From Actinoplanes cyaneus (GTDB lineage Bacteria > Actinomycetota > Actinomycetes > Mycobacteriales > Micromonosporaceae), in NCBI RefSeq assembly GCF_016862095.1, contig NZ_BOMH01000014.1:62001-126000 (forward strand): 64,000 nt of DNA, written 5' to 3'. Below are positions 1 through 9,263 of this stretch, piece by piece. The notes under the pieces are model-generated. The model did no database searches, was not told the DNA's origin, and worked only from the letters and a program-made list of their open reading frames with translations. The position numbers were made by a program, and so were the translations under genes. How positions within the stretch are numbered: position 1 is the first letter of the stretch; every line of letters begins with the position of its first letter.

Positions 1-71
1 TCGAGATCCCCGATCTCGGCGAGGCGGTACGGGGCATCAACGCGCATGTCATGGGGATGCAGACGACATGA
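1..71 (+). CDS. 3' end of an unidentified gene (partial)
   Basis: Only the last 22 codons are inside the window, in the frame whose codons begin at base 3. They end at a TGA that overlaps the ATG of the following MarR gene as ATGA. The visible C-terminus ends in HVMGMQTT. The overlap suggests translational coupling to the regulator, so this may be the enzyme or transporter that the regulator serves, but too little is present to name a family. Confidence 0.55.
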   Translation, partial: EIPDLGEAVRGINAHVMGMQTT

Positions 72-541
72 CGCAGGAAGCCGTCGTGACCGACACCCGC
101 TGGCTCAGCAGCCCGGAGATGGCCACCTGGATGAACCTCACCCAGCTGCTGATGCTGCTGCCCAGCGCGCTGGACCGGCAGCTGCGCGACGACGCCGGCA
201 TCCCGCACGCGTACTACCAGATTCTCGCCATGCTCAGCAACGAGCCCGGACACTCGATGCGGATGACCGATCTGGCCCGGCTGGTCGGCACCACCACCAG
301 CCGGCTGTCGCACGCGGTCACCAGCCTGGAACAGCGCGGCTGGGTGCGGCGGAAGGCGTGCGCGTTCGACAAGCGGGGGCAGATCGCCTCGCTCACCGAC
401 GAGGGCATGGCGGTGCTGGAAGCGTCGGCGCCGGGGCACGTGGCCGAGGTGCGGCGGCTGATCTTCGATCGCCTGACGCCGGACGAGGTGGACCAGCTCC
501 GCGAGATCACCGCGAAGATCCTGCCGGCCGCCGCGAGTTGA
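68..541 (+). CDS. MarR family transcriptional regulator
   Basis: This 157-aa winged-helix protein is a dimeric DNA-binding repressor or activator of the MarR type. The DNA-recognition part lies at about residues 60-110. It includes the helix MTDLARLVGTTTSRLSHAV, the EQRGWV turn, and the wing DKRGQIASLTDEG, which fits the family pattern of Asp-x-Arg followed by LTxxG. Length is normal for the family. The ATG at 68 overlaps the stop of the previous gene by 4 nt, so the two are probably one operon. The C-terminal helix needed for dimer formation (DEVDQLREITAKIL) is present. The effector is unknown. Confidence 0.93.
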   Translation: MTQEAVVTDTRWLSSPEMATWMNLTQLLMLLPSALDRQLRDDAGIPHAYYQILAMLSNEPGHSMRMTDLARLVGTTTSRLSHAVTSLEQRGWVRRKACAFDKRGQIASLTDEGMAVLEASAPGHVAEVRRLIFDRLTPDEVDQLREITAKILPAAAS

Positions 542-681
542 CGATCGGCGGTGTCGGCCGTCGCGCGCTTCGAGGCGCCGGCCGGCTCCGGGGAGAAACG
601 CTGACCGAAACGGATCCTGTACGCCATCAGAGCGTTCCGCTGGTTGGCTGTCTCGATGCACGGTTGGTTCGAGGGCGCCGC

Positions 682-707
682 GTGGGCGGGCCGGGCGGCC
701 CGCCCAC
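682..707. terminator. GC-rich perfect hairpin, probable terminator
   Basis: Two perfectly complementary 11-nt arms (682-692 and 697-707, GTGGGCGGGCC type) flank a 4-nt loop downstream of the MarR operon. There is no T-run, as is usual for actinobacterial terminator hairpins. It could work in both directions because the next gene converges on it. Confidence 0.6.
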
Positions 708-750
708 GATTCGTTCCGGGGCTGTATCACGTTCTGACGATCGTCAGAGG

Positions 751-776
751 TTGTCCACAGTGACGGGTTGTCCACA
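751..776 (+). promoter_or_regulatory. Pair of DnaA boxes (TTGTCCACA x2)
   Basis: Two identical copies of TTGTCCACA, the preferred DnaA box of high-GC actinobacteria, lie at 751-759 and 768-776 on the same strand, 17 bp apart start to start. The repeat extends to GG before and G after each box. The pair is intergenic, with no dnaA or dnaN nearby, so this looks like a DnaA titration or regulatory site rather than oriC. Confidence 0.6.
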
Positions 777-898
777 GGGCAGCGACGTGATCTTCAGTTT
801 CCCGCGATACTTAGCGGCGTGGAGGTGGCCCCCCTTTTGGGTGGGTGGGTTCTGATCACGAGCCGCCTGCCAAGATCCACAGATGATGTCTTGATCCA

Positions 899-1729
899 CT
901 AGTGGTTGGTGCGAGGCCACGAGGGGCCGCCGCCCGGGCCACCCCCATTGTGGCCGCCGCTGGGGCCGCCGTTACCCGCTCCGCCGTTGGATCCGCCATG
1001 GCTCGGTCCACCGCCTGGCCCGCCGTTGCTGGGCCCGCCGTTGCTGGGCCCGCCGCTACTCGGCCGGCCAGGACCGTTGCTACCCGGCCGATCCGGTCGA
1101 TCGGGACCGTTGTTGCCGGGTCGATCGGGCCGATCCGGCCCGTTGTTTCCGGGCCGGTCCGGCCGGTCCGGCCCATTGTCGCCCGGACGGCCGGGACCGC
1201 CAGGACCGCCAGGACCCGGGCGATCCGGCCTGCCAGGCCCATTCGGCCCACCGGGACCACCCGGCCCGGGATTGTTCCCGCCCGGCCCCGGCCGGTCAGG
1301 CCCCGGCCGATCCGGACGTCCCGGCCCATGCGTCCCCGGACGATCCGGCCGTCCCGCCCCCGGCCACGTCGGCCGGTTCGGCCATCCGGCCGGCCAGGTG
1401 CCCGGCCGCCACCGGTCGTCCCACCGGTCGTCCCAGTCGTTCTGCGCGACGATCAGTGCGTAGGCCCCACGGCGGGATCCCCGGCGGACCTTTTCGCAGT
1501 CGTGGGCGTCCCAGGAGCGGAACCGCTGTCCGACGAGCCCGGCCCGCTCGCAGGACCAGAAGTCGCGGTAGTAGCCGACGACCTCGTCGTCCTTCCACGG
1601 GTTCTGTTGCTGTTGCGCGGATGAGCTGCTGCTCGGGGCGGGCGCGGCCTGGGCGGGTGCGGCGGCGGCCGTGAGCCCGGCGAGCATGCCGAAGCCTGCC
1701 AGCGCCAGGAGGCGCATGGTTTTCTGCAT
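899..1729 (-). CDS. Secreted Pro/Gly/Asp-rich repeat protein
   Basis: This 276-aa protein starts with a clear signal peptide: a basic MQKTMR start, a hydrophobic core, and a probable cleavage after AQA at about residue 28. Residues about 44-105 are a non-repetitive part with two cysteines (in FWSCERAG and AHDCEKV), perhaps a disulfide-bonded small domain. The rest, about 105-276, is low-complexity (G)NNGPDRPDRPG and GGPSNGGPS repeats, likely extended and extracellular. The ATG has a GGAAGGG ribosome site 7 nt upstream. The family is unknown. The Cys-containing N-domain resembles small secreted proteins of streptomycete-like bacteria, and no enzymatic motif is visible. Confidence 0.8.
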   Translation of the reverse strand: MQKTMRLLALAGFGMLAGLTAAAAPAQAAPAPSSSSSAQQQQNPWKDDEVVGYYRDFWSCERAGLVGQRFRSWDAHDCEKVRRGSRRGAYALIVAQNDWDDRWDDRWRPGTWPAGWPNRPTWPGAGRPDRPGTHGPGRPDRPGPDRPGPGGNNPGPGGPGGPNGPGRPDRPGPGGPGGPGRPGDNGPDRPDRPGNNGPDRPDRPGNNGPDRPDRPGSNGPGRPSSGGPSNGGPSNGGPGGGPSHGGSNGGAGNGGPSGGHNGGGPGGGPSWPRTNH

Positions 1730-1943
1730 GACAAGTCCCTTCCGTTACTGTCAAAAGCTCACTTACCATGACAGAACGGACTTAACCCACCTAGCACCTG
1801 TCCTCGTGATTTCAGGCTGCCTCGATCACCGGATCTTCGTCGTGTGCCCGCTGATCCGGCGCTGACCAGGCAAGACAGATCGCGCCTCGGTCAGAGCGAC
1901 ATCCCGTCGTACGGAAAAGAAGATTTGAGGCCCCGCTTGGTTT

Positions 1944-4073
1944 TCAGGCGGCCAGGAGCAGTTCGGACTCCTGTGGGGGCGCGGCGAGCCGCCGGGTGAG
2001 GGCCTCGCCCTCGACGTCGACGTTCGGCAGGGCGCGGTCGAGCCAGGACGGCAGCCACCACGCCGAGTGGCCGAGCAGGGACAGCACGGCCGGCACGATG
2101 GTCATCCGGACCAGGAAGGCGTCGACGGCGACGCCGAAGGCGAGGGCGAAGCCGAGCGACTTGATGATCGTGTCGTCGGCCAGGATGAAGCCGGCGAAGA
2201 CGCTGATCATGATGAGGGCGGCGGCGGTGACGACCCGGGCGCCGTGCCTCATGCCGGCGATGATCGCGTCGTCCGGGGCCGCGCCGTGTACATGCTCCTC
2301 GCGGGTGCGGGTGACGAGGAAGACCTCGTAGTCCATGGCGAGTCCGAAAAGGATCCCGATCAGGAAGATCGGCATGATGCTGACCAGCGGGCCGGTCGAT
2401 GCGACGCCGAACATGCCGGCCAGGTGCCCGTCCTGGAAGACCCAGGTCAGCGCGCCGAACGCGGCGGCCACGCTGAGCAGGAAGCCGACGGTCGCCTTCA
2501 GGGGCACCAGCAGGCTGCGGAAGACCAGCGTGAGCAGCACAAAGGCAAGACCCACGATGATTGCCAGGTACGGGATCAGCGCCGCACCGAGCTTGTCGGA
2601 GACGTCGATGTCGACGGCCGTCGTCCCGGTGACCTGCACGGGCAGTGGCAGAGCGCGGATCGCCGTCACGAGGTCCTTGGTCGCCTCGCTGGCCGGCGCG
2701 CTCTCCGGGATAACGGTCAGCATCGCCACGTCCCCGGCCCGGTCCACGACCGGCTCGCCGACCAGCACGACGTCGTCCAGCGCGGCGATCGCCTGCCGCA
2801 CCTGATCGGAAGAGGAGCCGGCGGTGACCACGATCAGCGGGCCGTTGAAGCCCGCGCCGAAGCCGGCGGCCAGTTGGTCGTACGCCTTGCGCTGGGTGGA
2901 CGTGACGGGGGCGGTGCTGTCGTCGGGCAGTGCCAGGCGCAGGTGGAGGACCGGGACGGCGGCCGCGACGATCAGGCCGAGCGCGACGATCAGCGCCGCC
3001 CAGCGGTATCGCAGCACGTTGCGCGCCCAGCGCTCGCCGAACGAGACCTTGTCCCGGCTCGGCACCTTCTTCGGCATGATCCGCCGGCCGGTGAAGCCGA
3101 GAACCGCGGGGACCAGCGTCAGCGTGATGACGACGGCGCCGGCCACGGTTCCGGCGGCGGCCAGGCCCATCGCGGTCAGGAACGGGATGCCGGTGACGCT
3201 CAGCGCGGCAAGGGCGATCACCACTGTCAGCCCGGCGAAGACCACCGCCGAGCCGGCGGTCCCGGTGGCGCGCCCGGCCGCCTCCTCGCCGTCGTGGCCT
3301 TCGGCGAGCTCGTGCCGGAAGCGCGAGACCAGGAAGAGCGCGTAGTCGATGCCGACCGCCAGGCCGAGCATGGTGGCCAGCGCGGACGTGGACGACGAGA
3401 GGTCGGCGAACCCGGTGGCGATCTGGATGCCGCCCATCCCGAGACCGACCCCGATCATGGCGGTGAGCAGCGGCAGACCGGCCGCGATCAGCGAGCCGAA
3501 CGTCATGAACAGGACCAGCGCGGCGATCACGATGCCGATCGCCTCGCTGGAGTGCCCGCCCTCGGCGGAGCGGGTGGACTCGCCGGAGTACTCGACGCCC
3601 AGACCGGCGGTCTTCGCGGTGTCGCCGGCGGCGAAGAGCGCGGCCCGCCCGGTGCCGGTGACCTCGGTCGCGGCGACCGAGTAGGTGACCGTGGCGTACG
3701 CGGTCCGCCCGTCCGGCGAGATCGTCTTCGCTGCGAACGGGTCCGCCACGGCGGCCACCTGCGGCACCGTGGCCAGCGCGGCGACGGCGGCCTGGACCGC
3801 GGCCCTCTCTCGCGTGCCGGTGAGTGTCGTGCCGTCCGGCGCGGTGAAGACGACCTTGGCGGAGGCGTCGTCCGAGCCGCCGCCGAACTTCGCCGACAGC
3901 ACCTCCATGGCCCGCTGTGATTCGGTTCCCGGGATGGAGAACGCGCCGGTCGTCGGCCCGGACAGGGTGGCGGCGCCCACGCCGGTGAGGGCCAGGACCA
4001 CCAGCCAGACGGCCAGCGTCAGGCGCCGTCGCCGGTAGGTGAGCCGGCCGAGCCGGTACAGCAGGGTCGCCAC
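1944..4073 (-). CDS. MMPL family RND-type transporter
   Basis: This is a 709-aa inner-membrane exporter of the MMPL/RND superfamily, which uses the proton gradient to move lipids or small hydrophobic compounds outward. It has the usual duplicated layout: TM1 at about residues 18-38, a soluble loop, then TM clusters at about 170-370 and 490-670. The paired family motifs VGIDYALFLVSRFRHE and FGLAMDYEVFLVTRTREEH are both present, with the buried Asp-Tyr pair. The GTG start at 4073 has AAGGAG 5 nt upstream. It is a single gene, divergent from the nuclease gene. The substrate cannot be read from sequence. No linked polyketide or lipid genes define it. Confidence 0.92.
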   Translation of the reverse strand: MATLLYRLGRLTYRRRRLTLAVWLVVLALTGVGAATLSGPTTGAFSIPGTESQRAMEVLSAKFGGGSDDASAKVVFTAPDGTTLTGTRERAAVQAAVAALATVPQVAAVADPFAAKTISPDGRTAYATVTYSVAATEVTGTGRAALFAAGDTAKTAGLGVEYSGESTRSAEGGHSSEAIGIVIAALVLFMTFGSLIAAGLPLLTAMIGVGLGMGGIQIATGFADLSSSTSALATMLGLAVGIDYALFLVSRFRHELAEGHDGEEAAGRATGTAGSAVVFAGLTVVIALAALSVTGIPFLTAMGLAAAGTVAGAVVITLTLVPAVLGFTGRRIMPKKVPSRDKVSFGERWARNVLRYRWAALIVALGLIVAAAVPVLHLRLALPDDSTAPVTSTQRKAYDQLAAGFGAGFNGPLIVVTAGSSSDQVRQAIAALDDVVLVGEPVVDRAGDVAMLTVIPESAPASEATKDLVTAIRALPLPVQVTGTTAVDIDVSDKLGAALIPYLAIIVGLAFVLLTLVFRSLLVPLKATVGFLLSVAAAFGALTWVFQDGHLAGMFGVASTGPLVSIMPIFLIGILFGLAMDYEVFLVTRTREEHVHGAAPDDAIIAGMRHGARVVTAAALIMISVFAGFILADDTIIKSLGFALAFGVAVDAFLVRMTIVPAVLSLLGHSAWWLPSWLDRALPNVDVEGEALTRRLAAPPQESELLLAA

Positions 4074-4402
4074 GGATGCTCCTTGCGCGGTGAGGCGGGG
4101 TCGACTCCCGTGATCGGCCGTCTGCGGCGCGCCCTGAGAACCAGGGCAAAAGCCCTACGTTGTGTCGTGTGCGTTCCGTCGCGACGCCGACGTTTCGTTA
4201 CGCGTTGTATAGACAGCCGACAGGTAACAATCCGTAGTGATCGCTCGGATGGTGAACTGTGACCCTGATCGGAGGTTGATAAGGGTGGATTAGACCCTGT
4301 CCTTTGTGGGTCACACCCCTTTCTGTTACCTGAACGAGAAGAGATTGTCACCGGGCCTACCTACGCTCCGGCGCACTCACTTCCCTAGGGGGACCTGTTT
4401 CC
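4074..4402. promoter_or_regulatory. Divergent promoter region, MMPL / secreted nuclease
   Basis: This 329-bp gene-free interval separates two divergent starts. AT-richer stretches around 4190-4220 (GTTGTATAGACAG) and 4270-4300 (TTGATAAGG, GGATTAGAC) are the likeliest promoter elements for the plus-strand gene. GGGGG lies 10-14 nt before its ATG. Several short GGGT...ACCC inverted pairs lie at 4280-4320. No riboswitch fold was recognised. Confidence 0.4.
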
Positions 4403-7400
4403 ATGCGTCCATATCTACGCAGCGTGAGCGCCGCTGCGAGCCCTCAGGCTCTCCGGGCCTTGGGCGCGGCGGCACTCGCGACCGCGCTGGGATTGGGCTT
4501 CTCCGTGCCGGCGTTCGCGGCCGAGGCCCAGATCCCCTTCATCTCCGAGATCCACTACGACAACGCCGGCACCGACAGCGGCGAGGCGATCGAGGTCCAG
4601 GCTCCCGACGGGGTCGACCTGGCCGGCTGGAAGGTCGTCCTCTACAACGGCAATGGTGGCGCCTCCTACGGCACCATCGACCTCTCCGGGACCGGCGTCG
4701 TCAGCAAGGCCTACACCAACATCCAGAACGGCAACCCGGACGGTCTCGCCCTGGTCGGCCCGGACGGCAAGGTCGTCGAGTTCCTGAGCTACGGCGGCAC
4801 CTTCCCGGCCACCAACGGTCCCGCCGCGGGGCAGACCAGTGTCGACATCGGTGTTGCCGAGTCCACCACCACGCCGGCCGGGCAGTCGCTGCAGAAGATC
4901 GACGGCAAGTGGACCGGCCCGGCCACCAGCTCGTTCGGCACTCTCAACGGCGGCGTCGTCACCGAGCCGGAGGAGCCGGGCACCGGCTGCGACACCGCGG
5001 TCACCAACACCATCGCCGAGGTGCAGGGCACCGGCGCGGTGTCCCCGCTGTCCGGCAAGAAGGTCACCGTCGAGGGCGTCGTCACCGCGGACCACCGCAC
5101 CGGCGGCTTCAACGGCTTCTACATCCAGACGGCCGGCGAGAGCCACACCGCTGCCGAGGGCGTCGCGTCCGACGCGGTCTTCGTCTTCGGCGCCGCGGCC
5201 GTCCTTCCGGACGTCAAGATCGGTGACCGGGTCCGGGTGACCGGCACGGTCTCCGAGTTCAACACGCTCACCGAGATCACCCTGGGAACCAAGGCCGACA
5301 CCCAGGTCTGCGCGCACGACGCGACCGTCCCGGTCGCCTCCCCGCTGGCCCTGCCGGGCAGCGACGCGCTCCGCGAGTCCGTCGAGGGCATGCTGGTCTC
5401 CCCGGCCGGCACCTACACCGTTTCCGACCCGTACTACCTGACCCAGTACGGCGAGGTCGTGCTGGCCGCCGGTGACAAGGTCGCCAAGGTTCCGACCGAT
5501 GTCGCCAAGCCCGGCAGCGACGAGGCCGCGGCGGTCAAGGCGGCGAACCGGGCGGGCCGCATCCTGCTCGACGACGCCAAGACCACCACGCTCTCCTCGG
5601 CCGGCCTCGCACCGCCGTACCTGACCAAGGACCAGCCGATCCGGGCCGGCGACAAGGTCGCCTCCTTCGGCCCGCTCGTGCTCGACTACTCGTACGGTGA
5701 CTGGCTGCTCGAGCCGACGACCCCGGTCAGCGGTGACACCCCGGCCGCGAACCGGACCACCTTCAGTTCGGCCAACCCGCGTACCGCCGCCCCGGCGGCC
5801 GTCGGTGGCGACATCAAGGTGGCCAGCTTCAACGTCCTGAACTACTTCGTCCACTTCGGTGGCGAGGCCCGGGGCGCCAAGGACGCGGCCGCGCTGGCCA
5901 AGCAGCAGGCGAAGATCGTCTCCGCGATCACCTCGCTGGACGCCGACGTCGTCGCGCTGATGGAGATCGAGAACTCGGTCCGCTTCGAGGCGAACGATCC
6001 GCAACTGGCACTGAAGACCCTGGTCGGCGCGCTGAACGCGAAGGACGGCGCGGGCACCTGGGACTACGTCAAGTCGCCGGCCGAGCTGCCGGCCGCGACC
6101 GCGCAGGACTTCATCACCACCGCGATCATCTTCAAGCCTGCGAAGGTCACGCCGAAGGGCGCGTCCCGCTCGCTCAGCGACGAGACCGTGTGGTCGAACG
6201 CGCGCGAGCCGATCGCGCAGACCTTCACAGCGGGCACCATCGACTTCACCGTGGTGGCCAACCACCTCAAGTCGAAGAGCGCCTCGGTCGCCCCGACCGG
6301 CGACAACGTGGACAGCGGCGACGGGCAGGGCCCGTACAACGGTGACCGCAAGCGCCAGGCCGCGTCGCTGGCCGAGTTCGTCAAGGGTGTGGAGAAGGAC
6401 AGCGGCACCGACAAGGTGATCCTGCTGGGTGACTTCAACTCCTACACCCAGGAGGACCCGATGCGGGTCCTCTACGACGCCGGCTACACCGACGTGCACA
6501 CCACCAAGGCGCCGGGCAAGAACTCGTACGTCTTCGGTGGCGAGTCCGGCTCGCTGGACCACGCGCTGACCACGCCGTCGCTGACCAGCCGGGTCACCGG
6601 CGTCGACATCTGGAACATCAACTCGGTCGAGTCGTACGCGTTCCAGTACGACGGCTGGGCGCCGTTCTACAACGCCGACCCGTACCGGGCCAGTGACCAC
6701 GACCCGGTGGTGATCGGCCTGGACACCGGCGCGCCGAAGCCGGTGAACCTGCAGCTGCTCAACATCAACGACTTCCACGGTCGCATCGAGGCCCCGACCG
6801 CCGGCACCGGTGGCGCGGCCCAGCTCGTCGGCCTGGTCGACAAGCTGCGTGCGGAGAACCCGAACACGATCTGGACGTCGGCCGGCGACAACATCGGCGC
6901 GTCCACGTTCGTCTCCTCGATCGACGACGACAACCCGACGATCGACGCGCTGAACGCGGGTGGCCTGGCCGTCTCCGCGGTCGGCAACCACGAGTTCGAC
7001 AAGGGCATCACCGACCTGACCGGGCACGTGCAGGGCCGGGCCAAGTTCCCGTTCCTGGGCGCGAACGTCTACACCGCGGACGGCAAGCGGGCCCTTCCGG
7101 CGTACGACATCGAGACCGTCGGCGGCGTCAAGGTCGGCTACGTCGGTGTCGTCACCGAGCAGACCAAGTCCCTGGTCAGCCCGGCCGGCATCGAGGGCAT
7201 CGAGTTCCACGACCCGGTCGCCGAGGCCAACAAGGTCGCGGCCGAGCTGTCCGACGGTGACGCGGCCAACGGTGAGGCGGACGTTGTGGTCGTGCTCGCC
7301 CACGAGGGCGCGGCGACCGAGAACATCAACTCGGCCGAGGCCCTGCAGAACGACCCGGTCTTCGGGGCGTTCACCAAGCTCAGCGCGGACGTGGACGCGA

Positions 7401-9196
7401 TCTTCAGCGGTCACACCCACCAGCCGTACGCGTTCGAGATCGCGATTCCCGGCACCGACAAGAAGCGCCCGGTCATCCAGGCGGAGGACTACGGCGTCAA
7501 GCTGGGCCGCGCGAACCTCACCTACGACCCGGCGACCAAGACCGTGACCAGCTCGACCGCCGAGCTGATCGATGTCAAGGGCTACCCGGAGAACGCGGCC
7601 GTCGCGACGATCGTCGCCAACGCCAAGACCAACTCCGCGGAGCTGGGCAAGCGCGAACTGGGCAAGATCACCGTCGACATCAAGCGGGCCTACTCGGCGA
7701 CGAACGCCGAGGACCGTGGCGCCGAGTCGGTGATGGGCAACTTCATCGCCGACGTGCAGCTCGACCAGACGAAGGACGCCGGCCGTGGTGGCGCGCAGAT
7801 CGCCTTCATGAACCCGGGCGGCCTGCGCAACGACCTGCTCAAGGGCGACGACGGGGTGATCACGTACTCCGAGGCGTACGCGGTCCAGCCGTTCTCGAAC
7901 GACATGGTCACCAAGACCCTGTCCGGCGCCGAGATCAAGCAGGCGCTCGAGGAGCAGTGGCAGCCGGCCACCGCGTCCCGCCCGATCCTGCACCTGGGCG
8001 TGTCGAAGGGCCTGACCTACGAGTACGACCCGGCCGCGGCGCGTGGCTCGCACATCATCGCGTCGACCCTGAAGCTGAACGGGGTCACGCTCGACCCGGC
8101 CGGCTCCTACCGGGTGTCGATGAACTCGTTCCTCGCCTCGGGCGGCGACAACTTCGCCTCCCTCGGCCTGCACAACGAGACCAAGACCACCACCGGTGAC
8201 AACGACCTCACCATGCTGGTCAACTACTTCGCCAAGTACACGCCGATCACCGCGGACACCACGTTCCGCAGCAAGGTGTACGTGCCGGCCCCGTCCGACA
8301 CCACCGCGCCGTCCGGGTCGTACTCGGTGAACGCGAGCAGCGTCTGGACCGGTCAGACGGTCACGCTGACCCAGAAGAGCCTCTCCGACGACGTCAGCGG
8401 CGCCGCGGACATCGCGCAGGTGGTCAACTGGGGCGACGGCAGCGTGGAGACGCTGGCGGCGGGCGCGACGACGGCGACCCACAAGTACACGAAGGCCGGC
8501 ACGTTCCCGGTCAGCGTGACGGTCACCGACAAGGCCGGCAACGCGGCTCCGGCGATCACCGCCGGCACCGTGACCGCCGCCGTGCAGTCCGGCCGGTACA
8601 GCCTGGACCGTGGTTCGATCTACGCCACCCAGGCGGTCACGCTGCGGGTCAGCGGCGTGAACGGCACCTCGGTGAAGATCGCGTGGGGCGACGGTTACCT
8701 CACCACCGCCTCGGTGAACACGCCGGTGGCGCACACCTACAAGAAGGCCGGAACGTTCTCGGTCAAGGTCACCCCGGTGAACGGCCTCGGCGCCGGCACC
8801 ACGGTGACCGCCGGCACGGTCAAGGTCGTCAAGGACGTCTGGGCGCCCAAGGTCACCCTGAAGGTGCCGGGCAACCCCAACCGGGCGTCCTCGTGGGCGA
8901 AGGTCACCGGCTCGGTCAGCGACACCGGGCTCGGCGTCCGCTCGGTCCGGGTCAAGCTGACCGAGCAGCGCGGCAGCCACTGGTACTACTACAGCCACGG
9001 CAAGTGGATCAAGGCGTCCTCGCGGACGTCGGCACTGGCCAAGGCCGAAGCGGTGAACGCGTTGTTCAGCGGGAGCACGTGGAGCGTCCGGGCCACCGGC
9101 GTCAAGACGGGCATCCTGCGGATCACTTACTGGGGCGTGGACAAGGCCGGTAACACCTCGGCCGCCAAGGTCTACTTCCGGACGATCACGCGGTAA
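4403..9196 (+). CDS. Secreted ExeM/NucH-type nuclease fused to 5'-nucleotidase, with PKD domains
   Basis: This 1597-aa exoenzyme probably takes extracellular DNA through nucleotides to nucleosides and phosphate. In order it has: a signal peptide (about 1-39, ending AFA); a lamin-tail-like domain (44-186, ISEIHYDNAGTDSGEAIE); an OB-fold YhcR-like domain (about 200-300); an endonuclease/exonuclease/phosphatase domain (470-773, with VASFNVLNYF, LGDFNSYTQEDP and SDHDPVVIG); a calcineurin-like 5'-nucleotidase domain (782-1060, with NINDFHGR, GDNIGAS and GNHEFDKG); and a 5'-nucleotidase C-terminal domain (about 1076-1236). Two PKD-like repeats (1300-1476) and a last Ig-like segment follow. All metal-site motifs look intact. 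There is no LPXTG anchor, so it is probably released. It is monocistronic, followed by a terminator. Confidence 0.93.
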   Translation: MRPYLRSVSAAASPQALRALGAAALATALGLGFSVPAFAAEAQIPFISEIHYDNAGTDSGEAIEVQAPDGVDLAGWKVVLYNGNGGASYGTIDLSGTGVVSKAYTNIQNGNPDGLALVGPDGKVVEFLSYGGTFPATNGPAAGQTSVDIGVAESTTTPAGQSLQKIDGKWTGPATSSFGTLNGGVVTEPEEPGTGCDTAVTNTIAEVQGTGAVSPLSGKKVTVEGVVTADHRTGGFNGFYIQTAGESHTAAEGVASDAVFVFGAAAVLPDVKIGDRVRVTGTVSEFNTLTEITLGTKADTQVCAHDATVPVASPLALPGSDALRESVEGMLVSPAGTYTVSDPYYLTQYGEVVLAAGDKVAKVPTDVAKPGSDEAAAVKAANRAGRILLDDAKTTTLSSAGLAPPYLTKDQPIRAGDKVASFGPLVLDYSYGDWLLEPTTPVSGDTPAANRTTFSSANPRTAAPAAVGGDIKVASFNVLNYFVHFGGEARGAKDAAALAKQQAKIVSAITSLDADVVALMEIENSVRFEANDPQLALKTLVGALNAKDGAGTWDYVKSPAELPAATAQDFITTAIIFKPAKVTPKGASRSLSDETVWSNAREPIAQTFTAGTIDFTVVANHLKSKSASVAPTGDNVDSGDGQGPYNGDRKRQAASLAEFVKGVEKDSGTDKVILLGDFNSYTQEDPMRVLYDAGYTDVHTTKAPGKNSYVFGGESGSLDHALTTPSLTSRVTGVDIWNINSVESYAFQYDGWAPFYNADPYRASDHDPVVIGLDTGAPKPVNLQLLNINDFHGRIEAPTAGTGGAAQLVGLVDKLRAENPNTIWTSAGDNIGASTFVSSIDDDNPTIDALNAGGLAVSAVGNHEFDKGITDLTGHVQGRAKFPFLGANVYTADGKRALPAYDIETVGGVKVGYVGVVTEQTKSLVSPAGIEGIEFHDPVAEANKVAAELSDGDAANGEADVVVVLAHEGAATENINSAEALQNDPVFGAFTKLSADVDAIFSGHTHQPYAFEIAIPGTDKKRPVIQAEDYGVKLGRANLTYDPATKTVTSSTAELIDVKGYPENAAVATIVANAKTNSAELGKRELGKITVDIKRAYSATNAEDRGAESVMGNFIADVQLDQTKDAGRGGAQIAFMNPGGLRNDLLKGDDGVITYSEAYAVQPFSNDMVTKTLSGAEIKQALEEQWQPATASRPILHLGVSKGLTYEYDPAAARGSHIIASTLKLNGVTLDPAGSYRVSMNSFLASGGDNFASLGLHNETKTTTGDNDLTMLVNYFAKYTPITADTTFRSKVYVPAPSDTTAPSGSYSVNASSVWTGQTVTLTQKSLSDDVSGAADIAQVVNWGDGSVETLAAGATTATHKYTKAGTFPVSVTVTDKAGNAAPAITAGTVTAAVQSGRYSLDRGSIYATQAVTLRVSGVNGTSVKIAWGDGYLTTASVNTPVAHTYKKAGTFSVKVTPVNGLGAGTTVTAGTVKVVKDVWAPKVTLKVPGNPNRASSWAKVTGSVSDTGLGVRSVRVKLTEQRGSHWYYYSHGKWIKASSRTSALAKAEAVNALFSGSTWSVRATGVKTGILRITYWGVDKAGNTSAAKVYFRTITR

Positions 9197-9213
9197 CACC
9201 ACCTGAGCCGGGA

Positions 9214-9246
9214 GGCCCTCGTCGCGATTGCGCGGCGGGGGCCTTT
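9214..9246 (+). terminator. Rho-independent-type terminator after the nuclease gene
   Basis: A 13-bp stem (9214-9226 with 9231-9243, containing two G-U pairs in the plus-strand RNA) with loop ATTG is followed by TTT. It begins 18 nt after the nuclease stop and 18 nt before the end of the convergent LysR gene. Confidence 0.75.
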
Positions 9247-9263
9247 CCGCTGTTCCGGGCGTT

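Larger units (their letters stand above)
542..898. other. Gene-free interval between convergent genes, with hairpin and two DnaA boxes
   Basis: No credible gene was found on either strand. The interval lies between the convergent MarR gene and the secreted repeat protein. It holds the strong hairpin at 682-707 and two actinobacterial DnaA boxes at 751-759 and 768-776, described separately. A G/C run follows near 826-850. Confidence 0.6.

Noticed and set aside
751..776. Origin of replication because of DnaA boxes
   Set aside because: Only two boxes, no AT-rich unwinding region and no dnaA, dnaN, rpmH or parAB genes anywhere in the window.
902..1624. Plus-strand Pro/Arg-rich frames opposite the secreted repeat protein
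   Set aside because: Mirror image of the GC-rich repeats; the minus frame has a signal peptide and ribosome site.
4251..4265. PHO box before the secreted nuclease
   Set aside because: GTTCACC and GGTCACA are seen on the minus strand, but the repeats are 7 bp apart rather than 11, so they do not form a PhoP direct repeat.
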